Part shown: in pieces, positions 10,708-21,978 of the stretch
How positions within the stretch are numbered: position 1 is the stretch's first letter
How the letters are laid out: every line of letters begins with the position of its first letter
Assembly (NCBI RefSeq): GCF_003369915.1
Contig: NW_022881647.1
Location: 1,178,001-1,242,000 of the forward strand
DNA: 64,000 bases
Source of the DNA: Drosophila miranda
Taxonomy: Eukaryota; Arthropoda; Insecta; Diptera; Drosophilidae
Reading direction: 5' to 3'
The notes under the pieces: generated by a model
What the model saw: the letters and a program-made list of their open reading frames with translations, nothing else
The model's database searches: none
Told to the model about the DNA's origin: nothing
Program-made: the position numbers and the translations under genes

Positions 10708-12566
10708 ATGTTGAAAGTGCGCAGCGGTCTATCTATAATTCAGGCGCAAAAAGCAGCCCTCTCTGTCAGCAGTCCGCTGGTAAATATATAGTATACATAT
10801 AGATCCGATATCACAGTGATATACGTTTTTAAATCTCTTGTAGCGTTGGCAGACCACAGCAGCTGTAGCAGAGCCCAGAAATGATGCAGAGTGGCTACAA
10901 GCTCGTCCCTTTGATCAGATTCCTAGTACAACTTTTCTGTCTACTGTTCGGAATTTAATGCCTGAGGAAAATATAGCAAACCGGACATTGTGAAATTGTT
11001 CAAAGCTTTGCAAGACGACTATGGAAACATATTATATTTACAGGTATGATGGGAGGTACGTCATACCTGATGACTCACAATCCCAAGGACTTCGAGGTCG
11101 TGTTCCGGAACGAAGGAGTGTGGCCGCATCGGCCTGGCAGCGATACTCTTCGCTATCATCGGAAGACTCATAGAAAGGATTTCTGCCAGGGAGTGGAGGG
11201 AGCTTTACCCACACAAGGAAAAACCTGGAGCGACTTTCGATCGGCTGTAAATCCTGTCCTAATGCAGCCGAAGAACGTGCGGCTTTACTATAAGAAGATG
11301 TCCCAAGTGAACCAGGAGTTTGTGCAACGGTGCGTATGACTGATAATAAATCCTGTTTACGCTCAAGTATGTTCTCCCCTTCACAGTATTAAAGCACTCC
11401 GTGATATCGATACCCAGGAAGCTCCAGATGATTTCTTAAACGTTATAAATCGGAGACCTCGAGTCAGTCTCTGTGGTGGCTCTGACAAGCAGTTGGGACT
11501 GCTCAAAGAGTCGGGCGATAACGACCAGGCTGTGTTACTTTTCAACTACCTGGACGATTTTTTTGAATTAACAGCCGATCTGGAGATGAAGCCCATCTGG
11601 AGTTACGTTAAAACACCCAAGCTAATGAAGCTAATGAAGTCCCTAGATGCGTTCAAGAAATAACTTCAGCGTATGTAGTCGAAGCTATAGAGCGTCTAGA
11701 GAAAGAGGCCAAGAGGGTGTTGTCCGCCCTGAGAGCGAGCAGAGTGTACTGGAAAAGCTGCTCAAGATCGACAAAAAGGTGGCGACGGTTATGGCCATGG
11801 ACATGCTAATGGCCGGAGTGATACCGTGATAGTCTGTTGTTCTTATACTTACCCTTATCTCATACATCCTTTTTTTCCAGACCTCAAGTACCTTTACAGC
11901 GGCCTTGCTGTGCCTTGCCAAGAATCCGGAGAAGCAGGCGTACTCCGAGAAGAGGTGATGAAAGTTCTACCCGAGAAGGACTCCGAATTCACTGAGGCAT
12001 CGATGAAGAACGTTCCCTATCTACGTGCCTGCATCAAAGAGTCACAACGGATCTATCCTTTGGTCATCGGCAATGGCCGATTTCTCAATCGGACAGCGTT
12101 TTGAGCGATACCAAGTGCCAGCTGGTACCTGTGTGTCGATGGTTCCCTGAGCTTGCTATCAAGCGAGGAGCACTTCCCCAAGGCTGCTGAGTTCCTGCCA
12201 GAGCGTTGGATTCGTAACGCCACAGACTCCAACGGGCAATGCCCGGCAAATGACTTGAAGCTGAAGAATCCGTTTGTGTTCTTGCCCTTCGATTTGGACC
12301 CGGATGTGCGTTGGAAAGCGCATCGTGACATGGAGCTCGAGCTGGGCATCGCTCGACTCATTCGGAACTTTAGCATCGAGTTCAATCATCCCACGGAGAA
12401 CGCTTTCCGCTCCTCCCTGATCAATTTGCCCAACAGTAAACACATTTCTCATCCTAAATTATCTTTACAACTGGAAAACCTTGAAGGAACTTATTTGCAA
12501 TATAAAGTAGGTGTTTTTTGGCCGCACGTCAATCAGAATCAACTTGTTTTGTGCTTTGAGGCATGA
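10708..12566 (+). pseudogene. Cyp12-B, mitochondrial P450 pseudogene
   Basis: Same four-exon layout as the other copies, with exon 1 at 10708-10779. B keeps the 12 codons missing from A, C and D; they encode [12 protein letters not shown], the proline-rich hinge after the presequence. The donor of intron 3 reads GTGATA, as in C, instead of GTACGT. Frame is lost many times by single-base losses, for example near 10963, 11041, 11452, 11647, 11820, 11938 and 12290, nearly all in runs of identical bases. The heme loop is reduced by such losses near 12290-12315. The pattern suggests consensus errors on top of real divergence, so functional status is unclear, but as written it cannot encode a P450. 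Confidence 0.85.
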
Positions 12567-12734
12567 GGCAAATCAAGCACACAAAATTTTCATTGTGCAA
12601 TTTGTGCCAACACGAGAGGCGTCACTTATCTGTGCGGAGGCATTTTCCTTGAGCAACACATTGTGCAATCGAAATCCTGCACACATCACATAAATTCCTT
12701 CCATTCGCGAATACAAGACCCATTCCTATTGGCT

Positions 12735-14244
12735 ATGGTTGACCCAACCTCCATCAAGGGAGAGATCCTTGAGATGACTGGCGAGCATGTGGAGCAGCTC
12801 CATTTAATGTGGTCCTCATGCTCGAGCCGAAGACATGCGAGGACTTTCTGCACAAACTCAAGGCGCACGCGGATAATTTCTATACGGATCTGCTGACCGA
12901 GTCGCGGGAGAAGCAGGCGCCATCCTGGATGACATAGCCGCACTCCGAGCCGAGGCCAGCGACCTCACCCGACTCCTCCATGAGACGGTGGACATTGGTC
13001 AGAGGCCCGACGATGTGCCACTGATCACATTGCAGCTGAAGCTGGACAAAAGCATTGAGCATCTGCGCGAGGAGCTCTCGAAACGTCGGGCGGAGATCGG
13101 GAGCTGCTGCTCCAGCAGGAGCAGCTCTGCGAAGAGCTGGGCGCACTGCCGCTCCCTCTACTGGCGGACCCGCTGCCCCTGCCGATGAGATGGACGGCTT
13201 TCGCGACCATCTCGACAACCTGCGCTCTCAGCGCGCAGTGCGCCAGACGGAGCTGGACCAGCTGCGCAAGGCCATCAAGCATGACATGAAGATGCTCGAG
13301 CTGATGCCCCAGACCGATGCAGAGGATCGCCTACTGAACGATCTGAGCCACAATCTAACACCAGAGACACTAGAGCGGCTGCGGCAGATGCGCAACAGTT
13401 ATGCCGAGCAGATCCAGGAGCTGCGCTCCAAAATCCATGACATGCGCGAGAAGATCTACGTGCTGTGGGATCGCCTCCAGGAGACGGACGAGAGCGCCAT
13501 GCGACGAGTGCGCGAGTGCACCGAGAATACGCAGCGCACCTATGACATCCTCCATTCGGAGCTGCAGCGCTGCAGGCACTGCGCAGCCAGAATCTCAAGA
13601 CGTTCATCGAGCAGCTGCGCGTCGAGATAAGCAAGTGGTGGGATCTAACGCTCAAGAGCCAGCAGGAGCGCAAGCGTTTCTCCAACTACTACAATAAGTA
13701 TTACAACGAAGACCTGTTGGAGCTGCACGAGCTGGAGCTGGATGATCTGAAAAGCTTCTACACGTGCAACAAGGAGATTTTCGATCTGTACGAGAGCCGT
13801 GCAGAACTTTGGTCCCGCATGCAGGCTCTAGAGGCAAAGGCCAACGAGCCGAATCGTTTCAACAATCGTGGCGGCCAGTTCCTTAAAGAGGAAAAGGAAC
13901 GCAAGGCCATCACCTCGAAGCTGCCCAAGATTGAGCAGCAGATCACTGATCTGGTGCACGCCTATGAGGTGCAATCGCATGGCCCGTTTCTGGTTTATGG
14001 CGAGAACATACTGGAGCTGATGGCTGGCGAATGGGAGAACTATCAGCAGGCCAAGCAGAGCTCGGCCCGCAAGAACGCCCCGCCCACCACGAGGACGGGC
14101 AGCAGCAGCAAATTAATGATGCCACCGCCGACTGCCGGTTCAACGGCCCTCGCACGCCACGAACTTTGAAGAACATGTCCTCAATGTCGACCTCGACAAT
14201 GTCGTTGCGCAAGACCCCAACAATCCAGCTGATCACTCCCAATA
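12735..14244 (+). pseudogene. feo: feo-B, 5' two-thirds, cut by an LTR element
   Basis: Starts MVDPTSIKGE and reads through the coiled-coil and microtubule-binding core to LITPNM, where it stops abruptly at a TGTAATGTGCC LTR end at 14245. The 3' UTR resumes at 28773, so the C-terminal tail coding region was lost as well as interrupted. One-base losses lie near 12816, 12919, 13100, 13180 and 13574. Without introns, like all copies. Confidence 0.87.
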
Positions 14245-14898
14245 TGTAATGTGCCAGAAATTCATATTCGTAGAGGTGTGAGATTGTATGTACGGATGGA
14301 GGTTGTACATACTTTTTTTGACGGTCAGACACCAATAGTATAGCAGGATTTCGAACGTGTACCTTTAGCTATGCTCTGACTAGCTCGCCGGAATGTCGTG
14401 GATCTTTCCTACTCTCCTCTCTGCTATACGAACACATTCGCAAAGATGTTTTAGGTACACTTGTTTGATTGCACAACGTTTTCAAATTCACTTGGATCTA
14501 TATATTTGTATAAAAAGACACATCCGAATTCGCACAGCTTCACTATAGCAATGATCTAGCCAGAAGTTCTATTACTTGCATTAGCCCTTACGATCGGAAC
14601 TTTACCTTCCACAACCAACGGGGTAATCGTACGATTTTAGACAAAGCTTACACCTTGCTTCCCTAGATAACGGAGTAATCGTACGATGCTAAGCAAAGCT
14701 TACACATAGCTTCCACGACTAACGGAGTAATCGTATGATTTCTAGTAAAGCTTTAAAACATAACTCCCACAGATCCACGCTGCTTCTCTAAATTAGACAT
14801 TAAGCTCTTCAATGGAAGCTTTAACTACTGCTCTCTTGTAATTGATCTCTTATATTGTTTTGTAAAGAGCAGAGTTAATGTTAAACGCGAGGCCGTAC
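14245..14898 (-). mobile_element. Left LTR of gypsy-type element 1, internally deleted
   Basis: Begins TGTAATGTGCC, identical to the LTR edges at 19618 and 26740. Compared with the 19618 LTR it jumps from GGTACACTT to GTTTGATTGC, losing about 1.5 kb. At 14898 it is fused to the pol 3' end across the shared word GTAC, losing about 290 further bases. It is the 3' LTR of the minus-strand element. Confidence 0.8.
14617..14772. repeat. Three 52-bp tandem repeats in the LTR
   Basis: Copies start at 14617, 14669 and 14721, each with AACGG-GTAATCGTA and a later AAAGCTTAAAC/ACAC-type word. The block recurs at about 21542-21697, 28653-28774 and 34160-34280. It could hold LTR regulatory sites, and the unit B and C right-hand breakpoints fall inside its third copy. 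Confidence 0.8.
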
Positions 14899-17403
14899 TG
14901 GCTCTCCAACCTTAAACTCTACTTTCCGACAGCGTAGATTATATCGCCTAGCATTTTGTTCATGTGACTCTTTCACCTTTTTCTTTGCCGATTCGCAAAT
15001 AAATTGTAGTGCTTCCGGATAACTAATGCGGCTATCCTCCGATAAGAGTCTTAAGTGGCGAAGCAACTCATAGTCTTTGCCAATGAGCTACAAACTCACG
15101 TATTTGCTTGTTCATTTTTGGCCAAAACAAATATCTTTTAATCTTTTCGATGGTTTTCCCTACTCCACTGTGGGCGGCATTGGCGGGTCATGGGCCCGTG
15201 AGATTACACCTTGGTGAGTTCCCTAGGAATCCACAATTTCCAAGATAGATTATCTACACCATTATTTCCCTGATCAGGTTCGGTTCTTTTGTAGACAAAA
15301 TCATTGAGAATCTTCAAGTCTGGTAATTTGTCTTGCTTAGCGCGAATATTATCAATTAAGGTCATATATTCTGGTGATTTAAATTCTGCGGCAGATAGAT
15401 CAACTATCGGACCCTGCTCTTCCATTTCAGAAACAGTAATTTCCTCTTTACGCGATAGGGCATCCGCTACCACGTTTAGTGAGCCTTCCGGTGCGTTATC
15501 TCAAAAGAGAATCCCTGTAGTTTTATGGCCCATCGAGCTAATCTACCAGACAACTCCTTCTGACGCATAAGCCATGGTAATGAGGCATGATCGGTTATCA
15601 CCTCGAATGCCTGACCTTCTACATAAGCACGAAACTTTTTAATTCCCTTTATCACCGCTAAACATTCTAATTCCGTGACTGAGTAGTTTTTCTGAGCTTT
15701 AGATAGCTTCTCGGACATGAACGCTACGGGTAATTCTTCTCCTTCTTCGTTTTTCTGAGCTAACACACAACCAATTCCTACAGTACTAGCATCACATAAC
15801 AGCAAAAAGGGTTTTGAGAAATCAGGAGTAGACAAAATGGGAGCTGACGTCAAGCACTGTTTAAGTTTTTCAAATGCCTGATTGGCCAAAGGGTTCCACG
15901 CATACGCTTTCGGTTTCTTTAATAGTTCTGTGAGGGCGCAACTTACCGTTGCATAATTGTCGACGAAACGACGGTACCACCCAGCAAGACCAAGGAATCG
16001 TCGCAATTGTTTCACCTTCTTGGGAACGGGGAATTCTTTAATAGCTTCAATTTTACTCGGATCCGTCTTTACCTGTCCGTATCCAATGATGAACCCCAGA
16101 TACTTAATCTCACGCATGCAAAAGTGCGACTTGGCAATGTTTATCGTAAGATTAGCCTTTCGTAAGTGTACTGCAACTTCTCTCAGTAACATTAAATGGG
16201 ATTCGAAATCGTCTGATAAAATTAGTAAGTCATCGAGGTAAACAAACACTCTCGTACGCAAGTTAGCAGGTATTACCTTATCCATTAAACGACAGAGGAT
16301 TTGTGAGGCATTGGTTAGACCAAAAGGCATAACTTTGTATTGATACAGCGGTCGGTTAGGTATGGTAAACGCGGTGTATTGGCGTGAAGACTCCTCTATG
16401 GAATTTGCCAATAAGCATGCTTCATATCGAGTCCCGTTATGTATTTGGCAGGTGGCAATCGACTGAGTATCCCATCTATGTGGGGAAGAGGGTATGCATC
16501 TTTTCGGGTATATTTGTTGATCTCTCGAGAATCAAGGCATAACCTATTCTTGCTCCCTTTCTTTACTAGGACGCAATTTCTACTCCATGGACTATTTGAA
16601 GGTTCTATCACGCCCAGCTTAATCATCTTCTCTACTTTTTCGAACATCACTTTCTCTTTCGCGGGGGAAATGGGCCAATGTCGTTGTTTGACGGGTACTT
16701 CGGCATTGATTACCATAGAATGTTGTATTAGGTGTGTACGACCTAGTCCGTCGCATTCATATGACGGGAAGGTTCTTATTACCGCCTCTAATTGGTTCCT
16801 TTGTTCTTCATTTAGGGAATGCATTTTAGGCGTTTCCTTCATAATCGTGTCGTCTCTATTCTCCAAACAGCTCACAGTTCCTTCTCGGGTCAATAATTGG
16901 GATAGAAGACCGAAATCTTTCCAAAAGTCAACTCCTAAATAAACATCTTGCTTTAAATCTGGTATGATAAAGAACTCTACTTCCTTAACTATTTTACGGA
17001 ATTCAATCGGGACCACCAATTTGGACACTACGGTACAAGCTTCGTTGCTGGCAGTGCGTATGGTTCCCAAACACTTCTGAGACTGTGGGTGATGTGCTAA
17101 AAAGGTTGCTGCTCTCCCACCCAAACAACTAATGGTTGCTCCTGAATCCAGCAAAGCCTTATAAGTTTGCCCTTCGATCATTACCTCCGTGTACAATCGG
17201 TTATCTGAACTCAGAATAACTGCTGAGACTAAACGTTTTCGAACAGATTGGACCTTTTTCCAGAACGCTCGTCTCCGGACCGTCGATCGTTTGGGCTTAA
17301 CTATCAATTTAAACCACGTATTCACATTTTCTGAATCTAACTCTTTGCTCTCCATCGTTTGAGTCGCTACATCTATACCTGTACAAATTTGGTGTAGTAT
17401 CAT
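14899..17403 (-). pseudogene. Element 1 copy 1 pol: protease, RT, RNase H, integrase remnants
   Basis: Read on the minus strand: an aspartic protease with LLDSGATISCLG, a Ty3/gypsy reverse transcriptase with LDMKHAYWQIP and the catalytic VYLDDLLIL, RNase H with LLLCDAS and TDHAS, the start of an integrase zinc domain, then the integrase C-terminal segment (VGEP). The catalytic D,D-35-E core is missing: sequence jumps near 15090 from the zinc domain to GKDYELLRHL. One-base shifts near 15203, 15480 and 16403 break the frame further. No envelope gene is seen. Copy 2 has the same integrase breakpoint. Confidence 0.88.
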
Positions 17404-17455
17404 ATCCGGTTTTACGTCAACTACCCCTTCGGAAAGCCCTCTTAAGGTAGTTAGT

Positions 17456-19048
17456 TTACTTTCGTTTAGTTGCTGTTCTTGGTCGGATGTACTGACTGGG
17501 CTCCGGTCGGTACATCCGTTTCAAGTTTTTCGCTGGGTTACATTTGACGCATCGAGGTTTATAAATATCCTTAGCACCACACCCATAGCAGAAAATTCGC
17601 CTTTCTCCTAAACAATCATCAAAACGATGCCCTTCCTGGTCGTAGTTCCAGCATACTAGTTTCTTACGATAAATCTGCGAAACGTCTTCTTCCTCCATAT
17701 CTTCATTGTCCGTAAGTATTTCTGCTACATTCGATTTGCTGAATTTACCTCGTGGAAAAGGGTTATGGTTGTCTTTACAGAAGTTTTCATGCTTGCGAAC
17801 TTCTTCTCTCAGGCCAGTTCGATCGCTGATTTTGAGATGCAAGAGTTCATATCTGAGGGCCGTTTTTGCGTTACGTTTTAAAATGTCTACTAACTTATTT
17901 TCGCTAATCTCGTGTGAGAGCCTGGACACTAATTCTTCGACGGCCGTCTGGTAATCGTCAAACGATTCACCCTCTCTCTGACGGCGTTTTCTAATCAACT
18001 CCCACAAGTCGAAATCATCTTTAGCATCATCGAATCGTTGTCTGAACGAGGCAGAAAAAGTTTGCCAAGAAAACTGTGGGTTCTTTCTATGGAAGTTCCA
18101 AAACCAATCGCTGGCTTTAGACGAGAAAAGCAGATGCATATTGTCACCGAGTAATTCGTAATCGTTATTTAAAGTGGAGGATGTAAGTGAACGAACCCTG
18201 TACAGGAATTCGTCGACGTGCATAGCGTCTTTGGATCCGTCAAACTTTAGTCGCCAACTGGCTAAGATATTAGCGGCCTTCCCAGGAGCTATTGCCCTGT
18301 TAGAGACATTTGGATGTGGTAATCCCTTTCCCTTCCATTTTCTGAAGACAACGAGTTTCCTGTTATATTAGGCTCGTGATTTTGCCTTGTCGCTTGCACA
18401 GGCGTGCTATCTGAAGCTATAGTCATCCTAACTAATTGTCCGCGTAGATTTTCTTCGATCAAATTCTTAGCGAATGAACTTAGCTCCACCATCATATCTT
18501 TCTGCTCACCTTTTATCAGGGCTTGTATAACCTCAAGGGTTCTTTCCGACATATCTCCTTCGCCCGACCTATGGCTGATACTGCCCAAAGAATTATCCCG
18601 AAATTGTTGAGACTGCAACCTAGTATGCATCCCTCTGCGCGATTTAGTTCCCCGTCCCTGTTTAGGCCTAGCCCTCTTGACTTTTGAAGTCCTCTCTCTG
18701 AAGCGTTTGACTCCGGGTTGGATCCCCTTCTAACGGCACTATACCCGAACCCATGTCGGGTGGTAATTCGGCTGCTAGAGTATTCTCATCAAACGAAAGT
18801 TCCTCCGGATTCAACTCCGCCCTACATACGGGGCAATTTCTGTTATTTTTCACGAATTCTTTCATGCAAGTATCATGATACCTGTGCCCACAAGATGCAG
18901 TACATATTAGTTGACTTCTTCTTATGGCTTCTTGACATATACCACAGATCTGGGCGTCTACGTCACCCGACGCCTTGCCCCCTGGGGTACGTTGTACTGG
19001 TGTACTGGTACTGGTACGTTGTAACCCAGTAATACGAGTTCTGATCAC
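17456..19048 (-). pseudogene. Element 1 copy 1 RING-Gag, frameshifted
   Basis: Minus-strand Gag with an unusual N-terminus. It begins with a C3H2C3 RING-H2 finger (CGIC, SCGHRYHDTC, CPVC), then a linker, a capsid-like retrotransposon Gag domain (LTSSTLNNDYELL, ASDWFWNFHRKNPQFSW, FRQRFDDAKDD) and a C-terminal zinc knuckle region. The first knuckle reads CWNYDQEGHRFDDC, with Tyr where the second Cys should be. One-base losses near 18330 and 18660 split the frame, while copy 2 stays open. Its RNA primer site lies at 19594-19612. Confidence 0.88.
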
Positions 19049-19593
19049 TAAATGTGGAAATCCCTAATTATAGGACCAAAGCTTCAATAAATTCTACAAA
19101 ATTTTCCTAAATACCCAATATTTGTCCTTTTCGAGCTTGACTCCGTCCGATATACGCTTTCTCTTGTCGCCGGAATATAACCTCAATGAAATCTAAATTG
19201 GTCTATGGTATGTTTATGTGGTCAGTAACCTTGGCAATGGCTAATTTCCAAATCTATATCTAGAAAATTAGACTTCCGAAAGCCATCGATACTCTTCCCT
19301 CATAAACTCTTTTGGGGTTATCCTATTATAATTTGGCCGACCTATCCGCCTTTGTGAATAGCTGTCGTATATTCGCAAATTAATTCTGGTAACAAAAAAA
19401 AATCAGTTTCCATCCCTTGCTACCTGGCGGATTCTATTTGGTTAGGTATTCCGAAACTCAGAATCTTAAACCCAAAATTCCATCAATATCCTCCGTTACA
19501 GTAGTTGGACGGGAAGTATTAATTTTAATGTGGAATTTAAAATTGCAACGAGCAAAGTTTTTGGGGGTTTTAACCAGTAGTAACTCGTACTCT

Positions 19594-19612
19594 GGCCCCA
19601 CGTTGGGCGCCA
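19594..19612 (-). other. Primer-binding site, element 1 copy 1
   Basis: Minus strand reads TGGCGCCCAACGTGGGGCC, a tRNA-Lys-type gypsy primer site, five bases from the LTR end. Confidence 0.85.
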
Positions 19613-19617
19613 ATCTA

Positions 19618-21826
19618 TGTAATGTGCCAGAAATTCATATTCGTAGAGGTGTGAGATTGTATGTACGGATGGAGGTTGTACATACTTTTTTTGACGGTCA
19701 GACACCAATAGTATAGCAGGATTTCGGAACGTGTACCTTTAGCTATGCTCTAACTAGCTCGCCGGAATGTCGTGGGATCTTTCCTACTCTCCTCTCTGCT
19801 ATACGAACACATTCGCAAAGATGTTTTAGGTACACTTGATTTAATGTTCAAAAGGAACTCTACAAAAGAAATCAAAAAGAAAAGAATGTGAATTTTAACT
19901 AACTGGTTAATCGACTACCGACAAATAGTCAGGCTATATTCCGTCGCTCTTGGGGAACTCAGATGACTTTGACCCCTTCTCTACCCTCCCTACCTTTGTA
20001 TGCCGTTTAATCGACAGCATAACCCTAATCGAGCGCATCTCTATTTGATCATCGGACTTCCTCATGCTCTACTCAGGACAAACACGAAAGGTTTAATGTT
20101 CCATTATTATCTACTAATTATTATTTAATAATTCAAAATTTAAGGGTTTGGACTTCATGGTTTTCCAGATAAGTATAAGCTTAGCATAAAGTAATTAAAT
20201 AAAGAAGGAGGAAATAGTATCCAGTTATACCTAGTTATATGTGTATATGTATATAGGACTTATGTGTAGAGAATATGGCGTAAAAGAAATTAAATTGGAA
20301 AGAAGAGAAAAATATGATAATTATATAACTAGAAGGCAAACGAGAACGAAAAATTAGTAGCCGCTTTAAATTATGGCACGGAGATGGTTGTTTCATATAC
20401 CGGAATAGAAGTTTTATAAGACAGATATACATTTCGAAAATACTCGAGAATTCCGTTAAAGGAAGTTCGTAACTCACTCATACTTTATACGAATTATCCG
20501 GCGTGTCCGTTGAGCTCAAGGGGCGACGTAGGAACATATTCTGAGGAAGGGAGAAACATTATGAATATACACTTCTAATTCGGATGAAACACCGATTTTC
20601 TTTACATTTCCATACCCGTACGACGACGATTTGCCACTCAACGGCTGATCTTAAAAAAAATGTGGTTTTCATTTGCGCTAATTTCTAATTATGGGTAATT
20701 ATATACATTATTGATTTTTTTTTCTTTTTAAATCTATACAATACAAAAATAGTTAGTGCGTAGCCTAATCTTTAATAAATGGAAAATCTCATGACGAGAC
20801 TCAAAACTAATACTTTGGTACATTTTCACACGACGACTATTAAACGGCAGTGTGGATCGCCGCAGAATGATGTTTTATTTTCACAGTTTGAGAACCACTC
20901 CACACACTGCGAAGAACTACATGCGAAAGCCTTAGCCGCGCGCTTAATTCATAAGCGAGAAGGGTGACGAGCGCGGCATATTAGTTTCTCCGAATTCGCA
21001 AGAAAACCATTCTTCTCGTCTTACTCCAAAATGTACTTCAGCTCAAGTATGCCTCCACATAACTTCGGGTTTCACTCTAGTATATCTTCGGACGGCTCTT
21101 TCTGGTTTATTTGGTTGTAGTTATCGTTGGTTTATGTAGATGCTGGTTCCTGGGAAATCCGAGGTCTTTCCCAGATCTACTAAGAAATCGATGGATTTTG
21201 ACGACCTCGTTCTTGGAGGGGGGTCAATTGGTTTTTCTTTCCCAGTGTCGAACGTAGTAAGATTTCCAGCCCTATGATACGAGACTGTTAAAGCTGTGTC
21301 ACTATTGTAAGGTCCAAATACCTCTTATTTTTTCTTAATCCAAAAGGAATAATGTAGTCCACCAGAACTTCAATTTACTTGGCACGTGTTTGATTGCACA
21401 ACGTTTTCAAATTCACTTGGATCTATATATTTGTATAAAAAGACACATCCGAATTCGCACAGCTTCACTATAGCAATGATCTAGCCAGAAGTTCTATTAC
21501 TTGCATTAGCCCTTACGATCGGAACTTTACCTTCCACAACCAACGGGGTAATCGTACGATTTTAGACAAAGCTTACACCTTGCTTCCCTAGATAACGGAG
21601 TAATCGTACGATGCTAAGCAAAGCTTACACATAGCTTCCACGACTAACGGAGTAATCGTATGATTTCTAGTAAAGCTTTAAAACATAACTCCCACAGATC
21701 CACGCTGCTTCTCTAAATTAGACATTAAGCTCTTCAATGGAAGCTTTAACTACTGCTCTCTTGTAATTGATCTCTTATCTTGTTTTTGTAAAGAGCAGAG
21801 TTAATGTTAAACGCGAGGGCCGTACT
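19618..21826 (-). mobile_element. Shared central LTR of element 1 tandem
   Basis: Serves as 5' LTR of copy 1 and 3' LTR of copy 2. The left edge TGTAATGTGCC is exact by comparison with two other copies; the right edge is estimated from where similarity to the left LTR ends, so may be off by tens of bases. At about 2.2 kb it is long for a gypsy LTR. It includes the 52-bp repeats and no credible gene. Confidence 0.75.
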
Positions 21827-21978
21827 TCCCAAGCTGTTCTCTGGAGTTTTAGAGTCACAACTGGCCACTACACCACAGTTGAGGAAGCGCTAGTTTTAAC
21901 TGGCGAAGCCTAAACGGAAAAAGGACAGTTGCCTAGTGTTTCACTTGTATGTCTTTGAGGTGAAATATTCCTAAGTTT
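21827..21978 (-). other. Element 1 copy 2, 3' internal region
   Basis: Sequence between the pol C-terminal segment and the central LTR. It is absent from copy 1 because of the deletion at 14898. No domain is recognised. Confidence 0.4.

Noticed and set aside
20779..20967. 62-codon open frame repeated at 27916-28104
   Set aside because: It is identical in both places only because both are LTR copies; no domain, no start context, and it is absent from the deleted left LTR.
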